Shown one piece after another: positions 24,193 through 32,325 of a DNA stretch of 34,173 bases. Both the position numbers and the translations under genes were made by a program. The stretch's first letter is position 1, and the number at the start of each line of letters is the position of its first letter. Under the pieces are notes generated by a model that did not search any database, had not been told where the DNA came from, and was given only the letters and a program-made list of their open reading frames with translations. The stretch is from Gymnopilus junonius (Eukaryota; Basidiomycota; Agaricomycetes; Agaricales; Galerinaceae), in NCBI GenBank assembly GCA_015501075.1, contig JADNYJ010000342.1:1-34173 (forward strand), written 5' to 3'.

Positions 24193-24204
24193 GGGGAGGA
24201 GGGG
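24193..24204 (+). other. Polypurine tract (second-strand primer)
   Basis: GGGGAGGAGGGG directly abuts the first base of the 3' LTR, the standard position for the plus-strand priming site of LTR retrotransposons. Confidence 0.85.
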
Positions 24205-24419
24205 TGTAATCCTGGTCACCTGATTATGCATTGTGGACACCTATTTACTAACACATTCCATACTCACTATATAAGGATCCTCACAGATCCTCGTCTCTCT
24301 CTTGGATCCCCCATTACCTATCTTTGTCTTACTATTTATTTCTCTCCAAAATCACAAACTGGTCATATTCTTTTCTGTGTGAACTTAGTGTTGTCCAACA
24401 TTGGTACGTTGGGCTTCCA
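24205..24419 (+). repeat. 3' LTR (215 bp)
   Basis: Begins TGTAATCCTG and ends CTTCCA, followed by the target duplication CTATT. It differs from the 5' LTR by 12 transitions and one inserted C. Confidence 0.95.
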
Positions 24420-24436
24420 CTATTGATGGGTAAACC

Positions 24437-24444
24437 ACGCCCAC
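24437..24444. repeat. Target-site duplication of second TIR element (ACGCCCAC), right
   Basis: Direct repeat of 17009-17016, followed by the resumed left TIR of the outer Mutator-like element. Confidence 0.87.
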
Positions 24445-24509
24445 CACTGACTGGCACAACTCATCTTTGATGTTGTTTGGCAGGGCCCTCATCATGGGAA
24501 CTTTTGCCT
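24445..24509 (+). repeat. Inner part of left TIR, Mutator-like element
   Basis: Begins CACTGACTGGCACAACT and runs to about GGAACTTTTGCCT, matching the reverse complement of 25158-25221 with scattered substitutions. It continues the arm broken at 17016. Confidence 0.8.
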
Positions 24510-24662
24510 CAACACATTGTGCTGTCATAGCTATTTCCTATTTTATACTGTGTCTTGCTATCATGTCCTCCCTCCAATCTCTCCAAGGTTGTCTTCCTGA
24601 GTTGAGGATAATTTATCAATGATACTATCCTGTTGATCCCCAAAGTCAGGTCTGATTAACTT

Positions 24663-25121
24663 TCACTCTGGATTTGCATCTAGTAGGGATGTAATTATTT
24701 TCCACAACCATGGCATATTTGATTGCATCTTATCACTAGCAACCTGCATAAATGAGCCTTCAAGATATGCTGATGTTGCATTTGCCATATTGAAATGAAG
24801 ACTGTATCACCCCTCTGACATCAGCACTACTTCAGCTAAAACTTTCTTTCTGACCTTATTGAATGCCCAATCAATAACTTTATCTGGAGCTAGTATGCGA
24901 AGACTTGCACAGAAATCAGTTATGTCACCCAGCAGTGCTTCTCGATCTTGAGGAGACCACTCAAGAACTTTTGTGAGGAAATGTAGGATTGATAAATGGT
25001 TAGTAGCCAGAGCTTCAAGAACATTTTCGATATCAGTTTTGCAGGACATTGGATAGAATTGACAGCAGTGGATTAATCTACAAGATCTATGAACCTTGCT
25101 ACTGACAAGTGCTGGACGCAT
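24663..25121 (-). pseudogene. Broken reading frame inside Mutator-like element, DUF6589-like N-terminal region
   Basis: Reading the minus strand from ATG at 25121-25119 gives 104 codons to a TGA (24807-24809), then the same frame stays coherent for about 47 more codons to 24663. The part before the TGA contains REALLGDITDFCASLRILAP and VIDWAFNKVRKKV. The part after contains LHFNMANATSAYLEGSF and PWLWKIITSLLDANP. The spacing of the LEG, PxLW and LLDANP blocks reminds me of the N-terminal region of basidiomycete DUF6589 proteins, which often sit in repeat-rich DNA; this rests on memory and is tentative. It lies between the two TIRs and is probably captured or residual element coding sequence. 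Function unknown. Confidence 0.4.
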
Positions 25122-25157
25122 GGGCTGCTCTGCAGTTGTCAATTTTAGATAATTATA

Positions 25158-25304
25158 AGGCAAAAGTTCCCGTGACGGGGCCCTGCCAAACAATGTCCAA
25201 GACAAGTTGTACCAGTCAGCGGTGGGCGTTAGCTCTGTTCGAAGTTCAACTTGGGAGCGATTATGTAATATTTAAAAGCCCGACGCTGACTGGGAAGGAG
25301 TCTG
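25158..25304 (-). repeat. Intact right TIR, Mutator-like element
   Basis: Uninterrupted about 147-bp arm that pairs with 16934-17016 plus 24445-24509. It carries ACGCCCAC once (as GTGGGCGT), so it acts as a built-in empty-site control for the insertion in the left arm. Within it, 25212-25227 and 25278-25293 are themselves inverted repeats of 16 bp with two mismatches. Confidence 0.85.
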
Positions 25305-25556
25305 ATATTATATATAAGGTTTCCTTGGACTCTTCGAAGTTCGCCACGGTAGTTAGTTTATTTGCCGCTATTAACATTAAGGGGCATTGACTTCTTACGT
25401 AGCCTTGCGGAGTTTTAAAAGAACGGCTGGTCACGAGCCTATCGCCTTGATAACATCCCTAACTTAGTAACACCAGGCTTCCACTAACAACTTCCACCTC
25501 GAGCCCTTCTCAATCAGCTTCTTTTCATCCTCGCATTTTCTGTGCAGTTCAGAGTG

Positions 25557-26199
25557 ATGAGTCAATGCAAGTATATTAAAGGTCAGGAAATTACATGGCT
25601 AATCATCTTTTTTAGCTCCCTATGCTGCAGCTGCGTCAGTTCCCTTAATCAAATCGCCGAGTCTGCGGGTTCCGCGACCAGTAAGCAAATAATACTAATC
25701 TGCAACGTCATCTTCTCATAATGGTACAGGTCGAGCTTCCGCAGGATATACATCCATTACCAGACTCAGTTAATGCGTATGTGAGTGCCTTTTCCGGTGG
25801 TAATTGAAACTGATACCTGAAACACAATCATCTGATTTCCAGTTCGTCTACCCATTTACGATCGAGCCGCACACAATCACTCTTGAGTCCTCTCGTCGGA
25901 CAACTCTTGCCGCACACACTGCACGTCGTGAAGCCTACCTCCGTTCCCGCGATGAGGAAAAAGAACGCCGAAGGCGCGAGGCCCTTAGGAGGATAGCACC
26001 AGGTTTCGAACCGCACGGAGGTCCACTTGTACCGACAAAAAGTGCCTCGCCTAGAAGTTCTGTTGCTTCACCTCCTCAGGGAATGGTGGGCGAAGGCATT
26101 CGCCAGCAACCGCGATCAGTTATGGATGATCTTGTCGATCAACTTGCCGCTCTCGAAGGATCATCAACCAAATCAGGTCCATCGCCGCCTTTGTCATGA
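25557..26199 (+). CDS. Conserved small fungal protein of unknown function, 4 exons, 160 aa
   Basis: Exons 25557-25566, 25616-25680, 25730-25780 and 25843-26199 sum to 161 codons including TGA. The first coding exon is only 10 bp and its intron starts with GC (T|GCAAGT), because the nearby GT leads into the wrong frame. The protein begins MSQSPYAAAASVP and contains the blocks VELPQDIHPLPDSVNAYFVYPF and ESSRRTTLAAHTARREAYL, an Arg/Glu-rich helix (RSRDEEKERRRREALRRIAP), and a C-terminal VMDDLVDQLAALE helix. I recall similar proteins in other basidiomycetes but no assigned role. No signal peptide or membrane segment is visible, so a soluble protein with a charged coiled-coil-like centre is likely. 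It starts about 250 bp downstream of the nested transposon block, which may have displaced its promoter. Confidence 0.82.
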
Positions 26200-29062
26200 A
26201 CTTTACTTCTCCGATAAGTATGTACATATTGCTTGATGCCATCCATTTCCATGTGATGAACTCGCAGTGTGCATTCCGATACCAAAATTAATTTGCCTAA
26301 GTTGCCGCAAGTCGCCTTCCTTGCATCGGCCGCTCGCTATCTGACAAGCAACTTGTCAATACAAGAATATACCAATACTTCAAACGCAACCAGGTTGTGA
26401 AAGCAAAAACATCCGTATTTCGTTTCTCCCTAAGCTGCGCCTGGCCTCTGGCCATACCTTGCGATTTAGCTCCGGTGATTTACGCCTATCAGTCTGTAGA
26501 TCTCGTGGAGATTAAGATAATGTTGCCGATAATCAATAGCCGCCCAATGCACATGTCTTAATACAGGTCCAAGGACCAAATTTGGTTTAGTCTACGTCTT
26601 CCGAATGGCGAGCGCTTAAAGCCCTAATATGATCCTAAAGGGCCCATGACCTTTGGCCTCAAGGCTGCTGCGAGGCTGCCGTCAAAAAGGAGGCCCCGAC
26701 TGCAAGTTTGCAATGACGTCCTGCTTATTTGCACATGGACATCTGCGCTTTCCGTGAAAGACGGAAGTAGGAAAAGGAGTCGTTCGTCTGTCTGGAGCTA
26801 CTTATTTGAATTCGAGTGCTATCCGAAAATGTCAGCACCGACGTTGTCCGGGCTATACGATCAACTGTGTATTATTAGATAGCAAGGGGGCCTACCTGAA
26901 GGTCCATTATTCGGCATATATGTATAGGGCAAAGCTAAGAAACGTTGTGTGACAGCCTGACGTCTCTTAATGCCAAGATCAAATAGCAGGTCGAATTGAG
27001 GAGACCTGTTGATCAGGATTTCAGACCTACTGGAAGATGTGTTCTCCAATTACACCGACCATTTTTGCGAAGAAAGAAAAAAGAAATTGCAGACACCAGG
27101 CACTGTCAGTGAAAAATCAAAGGAGTGTACTAGCCTCCGAACAATCGTCAAGCCTGCCCTTCAAGGCAGATTTCAGGCCCTGTGTCCGCAGTAAACACTT
27201 GTCCTTGTCATGTGGAGTCGGAAAGTAGTTCCTACCGCACGGCTGACAGCCATTAGCTCCAGGTCCCTTTCTGTAAGAAATTTCCAAATTTACGTTGACG
27301 TGGTAAACTTGATATTGTTTACCCCATAGACTATTTGCGCTGGCGGTCATGTCGAACAAATCCATGACAAATTCAACCCTATAATAGACATGTCAAAGTA
27401 AATATACTTTCAAAGCTTCGACAAATTTTTTGGGCAATGAGCACAATGATGTCACCGAATATTTTTATTCAAGAGAAGAGGGCTTCCATCCGAGGAGAAA
27501 AAAAAGGAGAAGGGAATAGAGGGCGATATTTCTAGTTAACTTGTAAGCCTTTCCCAGTTTCATATATAGATCGGTTCAAATAATATGGCTTGAAACCCAC
27601 ACACCTTTATAGAGTAAGATGGTCTTTCGTCGTAACGTATATATATAACAGGCAAGAGAAAGAGCCCAGACTGAACCCTTTTCGAAGACAAGCAACCTGA
27701 CTGCACTTCACAGATAACGGAGGACCCGCCGGCTCCGATACCATTACATAGTAGGAAGGTCGTGGCAGATCGCTATCCGGCAAGCCTTAGACATGGGCGC
27801 TCACCGCGAAATTCATTTCCTTGGGCATCTTGACGTCGGGCGCCTCGGAAGGAACAGCTCCGGAAAATCAATGAAAGGCCGTGACCGAAGAGATATGAGC
27901 CAGAAGGTCAGAACGGGGGTCTATCGATTATCCTTGATTACCCACAGTTGTACAAGTCCGAAGTGAAAGTCTCCAAGAGCCAGGCCCAGCTAGCAATATT
28001 GCTCTCCGAGGTGTCGATGTCATCACTGATAACAGATATTCTATCAAAGCTTCAAAGTCAGCTATTGAGACCATAGTCTACAATTGGGCAATGTAGCAAG
28101 AAAGACTACTGAATTAAGTGTGATTTGTGTCACTAAGAACTTGAGCTCACGATGTCATGGCACCCTATTTCCGCAATATGTTATCCGCATCTGGTTTTGC
28201 TGCTTCTCATGTTCTGGAATAAGAGAATGATCTACTTCCCACTGTCCGGGAAGCAGGTCCATGAAGTATGAAGAGTTCGAAATATGGCTGAGTTTTGATC
28301 ACCGTCGTTGGGCCGCGCCGCATTGGTCAGGCATACAGAGGCCGGTGCATGCACAATGTAGAGATTTAGTTGCTCCAGCCAGCATTCTAGGACCACCCGT
28401 GTGGAATAAAATGAAAAACGAGCAGCCAGAACTAGTGCCAGACCACAGCGGAAGGTTCTGAAAGCCGTTGAGATTTTTACTCTGGTATTCGAACGGGTGT
28501 CTATTCTCGATCGCAGGAACAACTTGGAGCCGAGGAAGCTCGTGAGACTCAGTTCATAGGCAAAGGATTCCAGACCAGAGGTATTCAGAAAGGTATGCGC
28601 CACTGTCTTCTCGAGGGCGGCTTCAGCTCAAGTCGGAATTTCCATTCCGTTTAAGTGCTCCCTAAGAGCTCTTGAGCCTATTCGACATTGAAACGACTAG
28701 CCTCCCAACAGAGACCGGTTGAGTGCAGAGCTTATGTTGCAGGAGAATGCTGATGCTGATGAGAATAAAAATGGTTGAATCAAGGCAAGGATCTCGGTGG
28801 ACATCATCAACCGATGTTTACAATTGTTTGAAAGAGATTGGTGGACACGGACGTCGTGGTGGGTGAACCACTCTCCTGAGTCTCTCAGGTGCCAAAGCAC
28901 AGTCTGCGTGATCATTTCGGTTATTGGTATTTATTCCTCTGACGACAGTACAGCATGCTCCAAGGGTGTATCATTCGCTTTTCTGGGATTTAATACGAAA
29001 GGCTATCTGCATAAGAATGCCCCCTTTCCGTCTTCTGGCGATCCTTTCCTTCTACCCTCATC
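26200..29062. other. 2.9-kb intergenic region, no supportable gene
   Basis: Frames up to about 120 codons occur on both strands (for example minus 28232-28603), but none carries recognisable motifs. A minus-strand tail ending in TAA near 27793 gives a plausible-looking C terminus (EAPDVKMPKEMNFAVSAHV), but I could not extend it upstream into a convincing gene. The last few hundred bases should hold the P450 promoter; a T/C-rich stretch (TTCCTTCTACCCTCATC) precedes the ATG at 29063, as is common in fungal leaders. Confidence 0.45.
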
Positions 29063-31442
29063 ATGAATCCCACTAATTATCGGGTCAGGCTGCTCTTTGA
29101 TCTCTTTCAGGTTATCGTTGTTCCTGTCTGCCTTCTCTCCCTTTTGATATCGTTTTTTCGCTATCGGCTGGGCCCTCTTTCAATTCCAATTCACCTCGCT
29201 TTCATTCTTCTTTTGGCGACGCTCAAGGGTGAATATTCAGAGTCAAAGCAGGACAAGGAAGCTCGATCACTTGGTGCTAGGCCGATTCCCCGAGTAGTCG
29301 GGAAATGGCCCGGAAATATCGATATCCTTCTTAGGATGATGGGCGCGTTCAAGACTAGCTACGTGCTGGATGTATATCTCCAGTTATTCGAAGAATATCA
29401 ATCTACAACGTTGAACCTTAGAGTTCTCTGGCGTGATAATGTGTGTGGTCTTTCTGTTTGCGTGCCATGGCTGGAGTTGAATGGCTGTGCTAAATGCTCC
29501 TAACTGCGAGCAATTGCTGATGTCCTTGACACGCTACTTGATGGCTGACGCCTGATTCTAATCACAGATTATATCCATGGACCAGGAGCATATGAAATTC
29601 GTACTAGCTACGGGGTTTCCGAAATTTTGGAGAGGAAAGTCACAGAAGGAACGAATGTCAGTCCCAGTCTCAAGTCAACCTAGGAAACCTCTAATTAGTC
29701 TTGATGATAAATCAGGGAATTATTTCTTGGAGAAGGCATATTTAATCGAGATGACGAGGTAGGTTTATTACCACGTTAATTAATGATCATTGGAGCTGAT
29801 GCCTCCAGAAGATATGGAAGATGGTTAGTGAAGGTTGCTACTCCATCCAGTTCGGCTCCTAACGTGTAACTAGCACCGCAGCATTGCACGACCGTTCTTT
29901 GCACGTGAACGGATATCAGACTTCGACGTCTTCGAGAGGTACAGTGCCCGCACTCTGGGAATCGTATCGTCGTTAGAAGCAAGGAACACAGCATGCGACG
30001 TCCAGGATCTGTACGGCCGTTTTACCCTCGATACGGCATCTGAATTCTTATTTGGCAAGAACTTGGACACTCTGTCTGCATCCCTCCCGATCCCCGGGAA
30101 AACAGCGATGGGCCCTAAAGGCTCCGCCACCAATGATTCTTGGGGTTCTTTTACAAAGGCGTTTGAAATGGCCCAATTGAACATAACCGCCCGGGCCCGC
30201 CTTGGTTCTATTTGGCCATTATTTGAGTTGTTCAAGGACAAAAACGAGGATCACATTAAAGTGATAAGAGACTGGCTGGATCCCCTCGTAAAGAGAGCTC
30301 TGAGTAGTAAACAAAGGATGGATGGCATTGGACTCAGTAGCCCGATTGCAGATAAAACATTTCTTGAGCACCTCGCTGATAGTACTGAAGGTAAGCTAAT
30401 TAACCTGATTTCATTCATCCTCCTGTCCATTAAATCTTTTCACCCTTCAGACCCGGTTGTAATACGCGATCAACTGTTAAATATGCTCCTAGCATCTAGA
30501 GATACGGTGCGTTTTCAACCTCTTGACCATAAGATTCTCTTTCGACTCTCTTCCCAGACTGCTTGTACATTAACCTACATCACCTATTTCTTGGCTATCC
30601 ATCCGGACGTCGCACAGAAATTACGTTCCGAAGTGCTTGAGCACTGCGGACCTACATCACCCCCAACATTTGATCACTTCAGAAATATGAAATACAGTAA
30701 GAAAAGAAAAATCTTGTTCAGGTGACGATGATACCATTAATCTTTTTTTTCAACTTCTGTTTGCAGTGCGAGCCGTTATAAACGAGACGCTTCGGCTTTT
30801 CCCTCCAGTACCTCTCAATGTACGGGAAAGTCGAGCTGCACCATGTCTCCTTCCTCCTCCGGACCGCACATACTTTTCAGATCAGGGACCACTATATATG
30901 CCAGCGAAGACGATAATAATGTACCTTCCTTTGCTCATTCAACGCAATCCGGCCCTCTGGGGAAATGATGCCGATGAATTCCGACCGGAGCGTTGGATTG
31001 ACCAGGAAAGTATAGCTAAGTACGTTGCGAATCCTACCATGTTTACACCCTTCAGTGCCGGTCCTCGAATTGTAAGTTTTGGCCCCTTTTCTTGGTGCGA
31101 TTTCTATCACCACGTTGACTTCATCTCAATCGATACCTTAAAAGTGTATCGGTCAAAATTACGCTTATAACCAGATGTCCTACTTCCTAGTGCGGCTTTT
31201 ACAGCAGTTCGACCGATTCACACTAGCGACCGAGTTCCAGCCTGAGGGCTCGCATCCACCGTCCGAGTGGGAAGGCCGTAAAGGCCGTCAATCTTTTGAG
31301 AAGGTCTGGCCTAGTGCTGCTTTAACGTTATATGTAAAGGTCAGTCCGTTTGGTGGCTATCCTAATTCACTTTGGTGATCCTAAATTTTATTGTGCCACG
31401 CAGGGTGGATTGTGGGTGAAATTCCACAAAGCACGGTTATAG
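29063..31442 (+). CDS. Cytochrome P450, CYP63-like, 10 exons, 591 aa
   Basis: Exons 29063-29440, 29568-29656, 29716-29758, 29809-29823, 29874-30390, 30451-30506, 30558-30696, 30767-31071, 31145-31339 and 31404-31442 total 592 codons. P450s insert one oxygen atom into a substrate at a haem-thiolate centre, with electrons from P450 reductase. An N-terminal hydrophobic anchor (about residues 9-31) places it in the ER membrane. Motifs in order: WKMHR (C helix; WKM comes from the 15-bp exon 4), I-helix ASRDTT (362-367), ExxR as ETLR (419-422), the PERW region, and haem-binding FSAGPRICIG with Cys515, whose codon opens exon 9. Blocks such as MDQEHMKFVLATGF, LPPxGSATN-type sequence and YVKGGLWVKF resemble CYP63 proteins of white-rot fungi, known for alkane and aromatic hydroxylation; the substrate here is unknown. 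All key residues are present, so the gene looks functional. Confidence 0.93.
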
Positions 31443-31620
31443 AGATACAGTAATTTAGTTTTTATTACTAAATCGTTTTATCGACCATCTCATATGATCC
31501 TCGAGCATCATGGGAAGCAAATACATATCAATGTAACACCAAAGTTCAAAATAAATACCGCAAGACGCCTTAAATGAGAACATAAGGCTTTAAAGTTTAT
31601 TTGAGAGCTAACTAACGTGT
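31443..31620. other. Short spacer between P450 and tRNA gene
   Basis: AT-rich, with no coding potential. It probably includes the 3' untranslated region of the P450 gene. Confidence 0.5.
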
Positions 31621-31692
31621 ACACTGATGGTGAAGCGGTTATCATGCTTGCCTTCCAAGCAAGCGGCAGGGGTTCGACTCCCCTTCAGTGTA
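31621..31692 (+). tRNA. tRNA-Gly (anticodon UCC)
   Basis: A 72-nt cloverleaf without intron. Acceptor stem ACACTGA pairs with TCAGTGT, with discriminator A at 31692. Anticodon stem CTTGC/GCAAG encloses the loop CTTCCAA, with anticodon TCC at 31654-31656, which decodes GGA. T arm AGGGG-TTCGACT-CCCCT gives the internal B-box promoter GGTTCGACTCC. The D arm is less regular but acceptable. It is transcribed by RNA polymerase III; a T-run follows 24 bp downstream. Confidence 0.95.
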
Positions 31693-31715
31693 TAATTTTC
31701 CGGTGGGAATGTTAC

Positions 31716-31721
31716 TTTTTT
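31716..31721 (+). terminator. RNA polymerase III terminator (T6)
   Basis: Run of six T on the coding strand 24 bp after the tRNA-Gly discriminator base, followed by C and four more T. Position and composition fit the normal pol III termination signal. Confidence 0.75.
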
Positions 31722-32325
31722 CTTTTCAGACCATTTATGAACAGCACTATGTAGAAACACTCTTTATGGTCTAAGGATTAACATGTTATGCTTACGAAAT
31801 TTTACCTGTGTATCCAGGTGCCCCAAATTGAAAAGTATACATTTTGGCACACTGACAAAGCCGGAACTCATTCTTGCATATAGGAAGCAAATATTGGGGT
31901 TAATTATCTTCATGGGAGTGTGCTCTGAAAAAATATCTTTCCTTTGAATGTGTACTCTTGAGGGGCGTCATGGAGGTGCACGTCCAATACAGTCAAAGAT
32001 ATACACATCCTGGCCGTCTCTTACACGACGCGCAAGCAACTGTCCAAACGGCCCAAAATGAGCACCCATATTACAAAATGCTCATTTTGAGCCAATTGGA
32101 CAGCCGCTTGCCCCCCGTGTCAGGACCCTGACACCGGCCATTTCTTTGCCGGCCAACTTCTTTGTAAATGCCGAGATTGGACCCGCTTGTAAAGAAATTT
32201 TCTTGGACGAGCTTGTAGACGACCTTAAAATCATAAAAGAAGGGGGGGAAAGAAATACTTTCCTTTCATATTTCTTTACATCAGAATGACGATATTCCAT
32301 ACATTATTTATGTATATAAGCTAGA
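31722..32325. other. Intergenic region between tRNA and convergent membrane-protein gene
   Basis: No gene is supported. It contains the long imperfect hairpin 32032-32111 and, just beyond, a small palindrome GTGTCAGG-AC-CCTGACAC (32117-32134). The right part should be the 3' untranslated region of the minus-strand gene. Confidence 0.5.
32032..32111. repeat. Imperfect 33-bp-arm hairpin
   Basis: Arms 32032-32064 and 32079-32111 are inverted repeats around a 14-bp loop. The inner part (CAAAATGAGCA / TGCTCATTTTG) is perfect and the outer part (CTGTCCAA, GCAAGC) has a few mismatches. It could be the remnant of a small foldback element or a 3' transcript hairpin of the gene ending at 32326. I found no flanking target duplication. 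Confidence 0.75.

Larger units (their letters stand above)
17800..24419 (+). mobile_element. Ty3/Gypsy chromovirus LTR retrotransposon (6.6 kb, inactive)
   Basis: Flanked by the 5-bp duplication CTATT (17795-17799 and 24420-24424). LTRs of 214 and 215 bp begin TG and end CA. Domain order is Gag with zinc knuckle, protease, reverse transcriptase, RNase H, integrase, chromodomain, which is the chromovirus arrangement. A polypurine tract precedes the 3' LTR. I could not recognise a tRNA primer-binding site after the 5' LTR; a 7-bp-arm hairpin (TATTCAC, 18026-18043) lies there instead. An unusually long non-coding stretch (23369-24190) separates the pol stop from the polypurine tract. Gag and pol share one frame but are broken by seven TGA stops and three frameshifts, so the element cannot make its own proteins. 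Confidence 0.95.
17017..24436. mobile_element. Second TIR element (~795 bp without the retrotransposon), 8-bp TSD
   Basis: Flanked by ACGCCCAC at 17009-17016 and 24437-24444. The left end is GGTTGACCGATCGTTCGG, followed by CTGGGTATTT. When the LTR retrotransposon and one copy of its target duplication are removed, the right end read inward on the minus strand is GGTTTACCCATCAATAGG followed by CTGGGTATTT: 23 of 28 bases match, including ten in a row. This establishes both the TIR and the later retrotransposon insertion. The 8-bp duplication would fit a hAT-type element, but the terminal bases are not typical, so I leave the superfamily open. No coding sequence is visible in its 795 bp. It carries palindromes built on the motif GTTATCTGCC. 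Confidence 0.82.
16934..25304. mobile_element. Mutator-like TIR element (~943 bp when insertions are removed)
   Basis: The outermost of three nested elements. Its ends begin CAGACTCCTTCCCAGTCAGCG and are flanked by ATATTTTAT (16925-16933) and ATATTATAT (25305-25313), a 9-bp duplication with one mismatch. The right TIR (25158-25304) is continuous, about 147 bp. The left TIR is split: 16934-17016 matches the outer part and 24445-24509 matches the inner part, separated by later insertions. Long TIRs plus a 9-bp duplication are the hallmark of Mutator-like elements (family knowledge). No transposase is visible; the interior carries a broken minus-strand reading frame (24663-25121). Because the flanks are AT-rich, the 9-bp duplication alone is weaker evidence than the TIRs. 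Confidence 0.75.

Noticed and set aside
24432..25228. A separate ~800-bp TIR element bounded by ACGCCCACC repeats
   Set aside because: The left repeat is explained better as the resumed inner part of the outer element's TIR, because the intact right TIR contains outer and inner parts contiguously.
25109..25390. 93-codon plus-strand frame at the right transposon boundary
   Set aside because: It spans the right TIR of the Mutator-like element and continues into flanking DNA, so it is a chance frame in repeat sequence.
27793..27870. Plausible C-terminal peptide ending at TAA on the minus strand
   Set aside because: Could not be extended through acceptable splice sites into a longer coherent protein; too short to call a gene or pseudogene.
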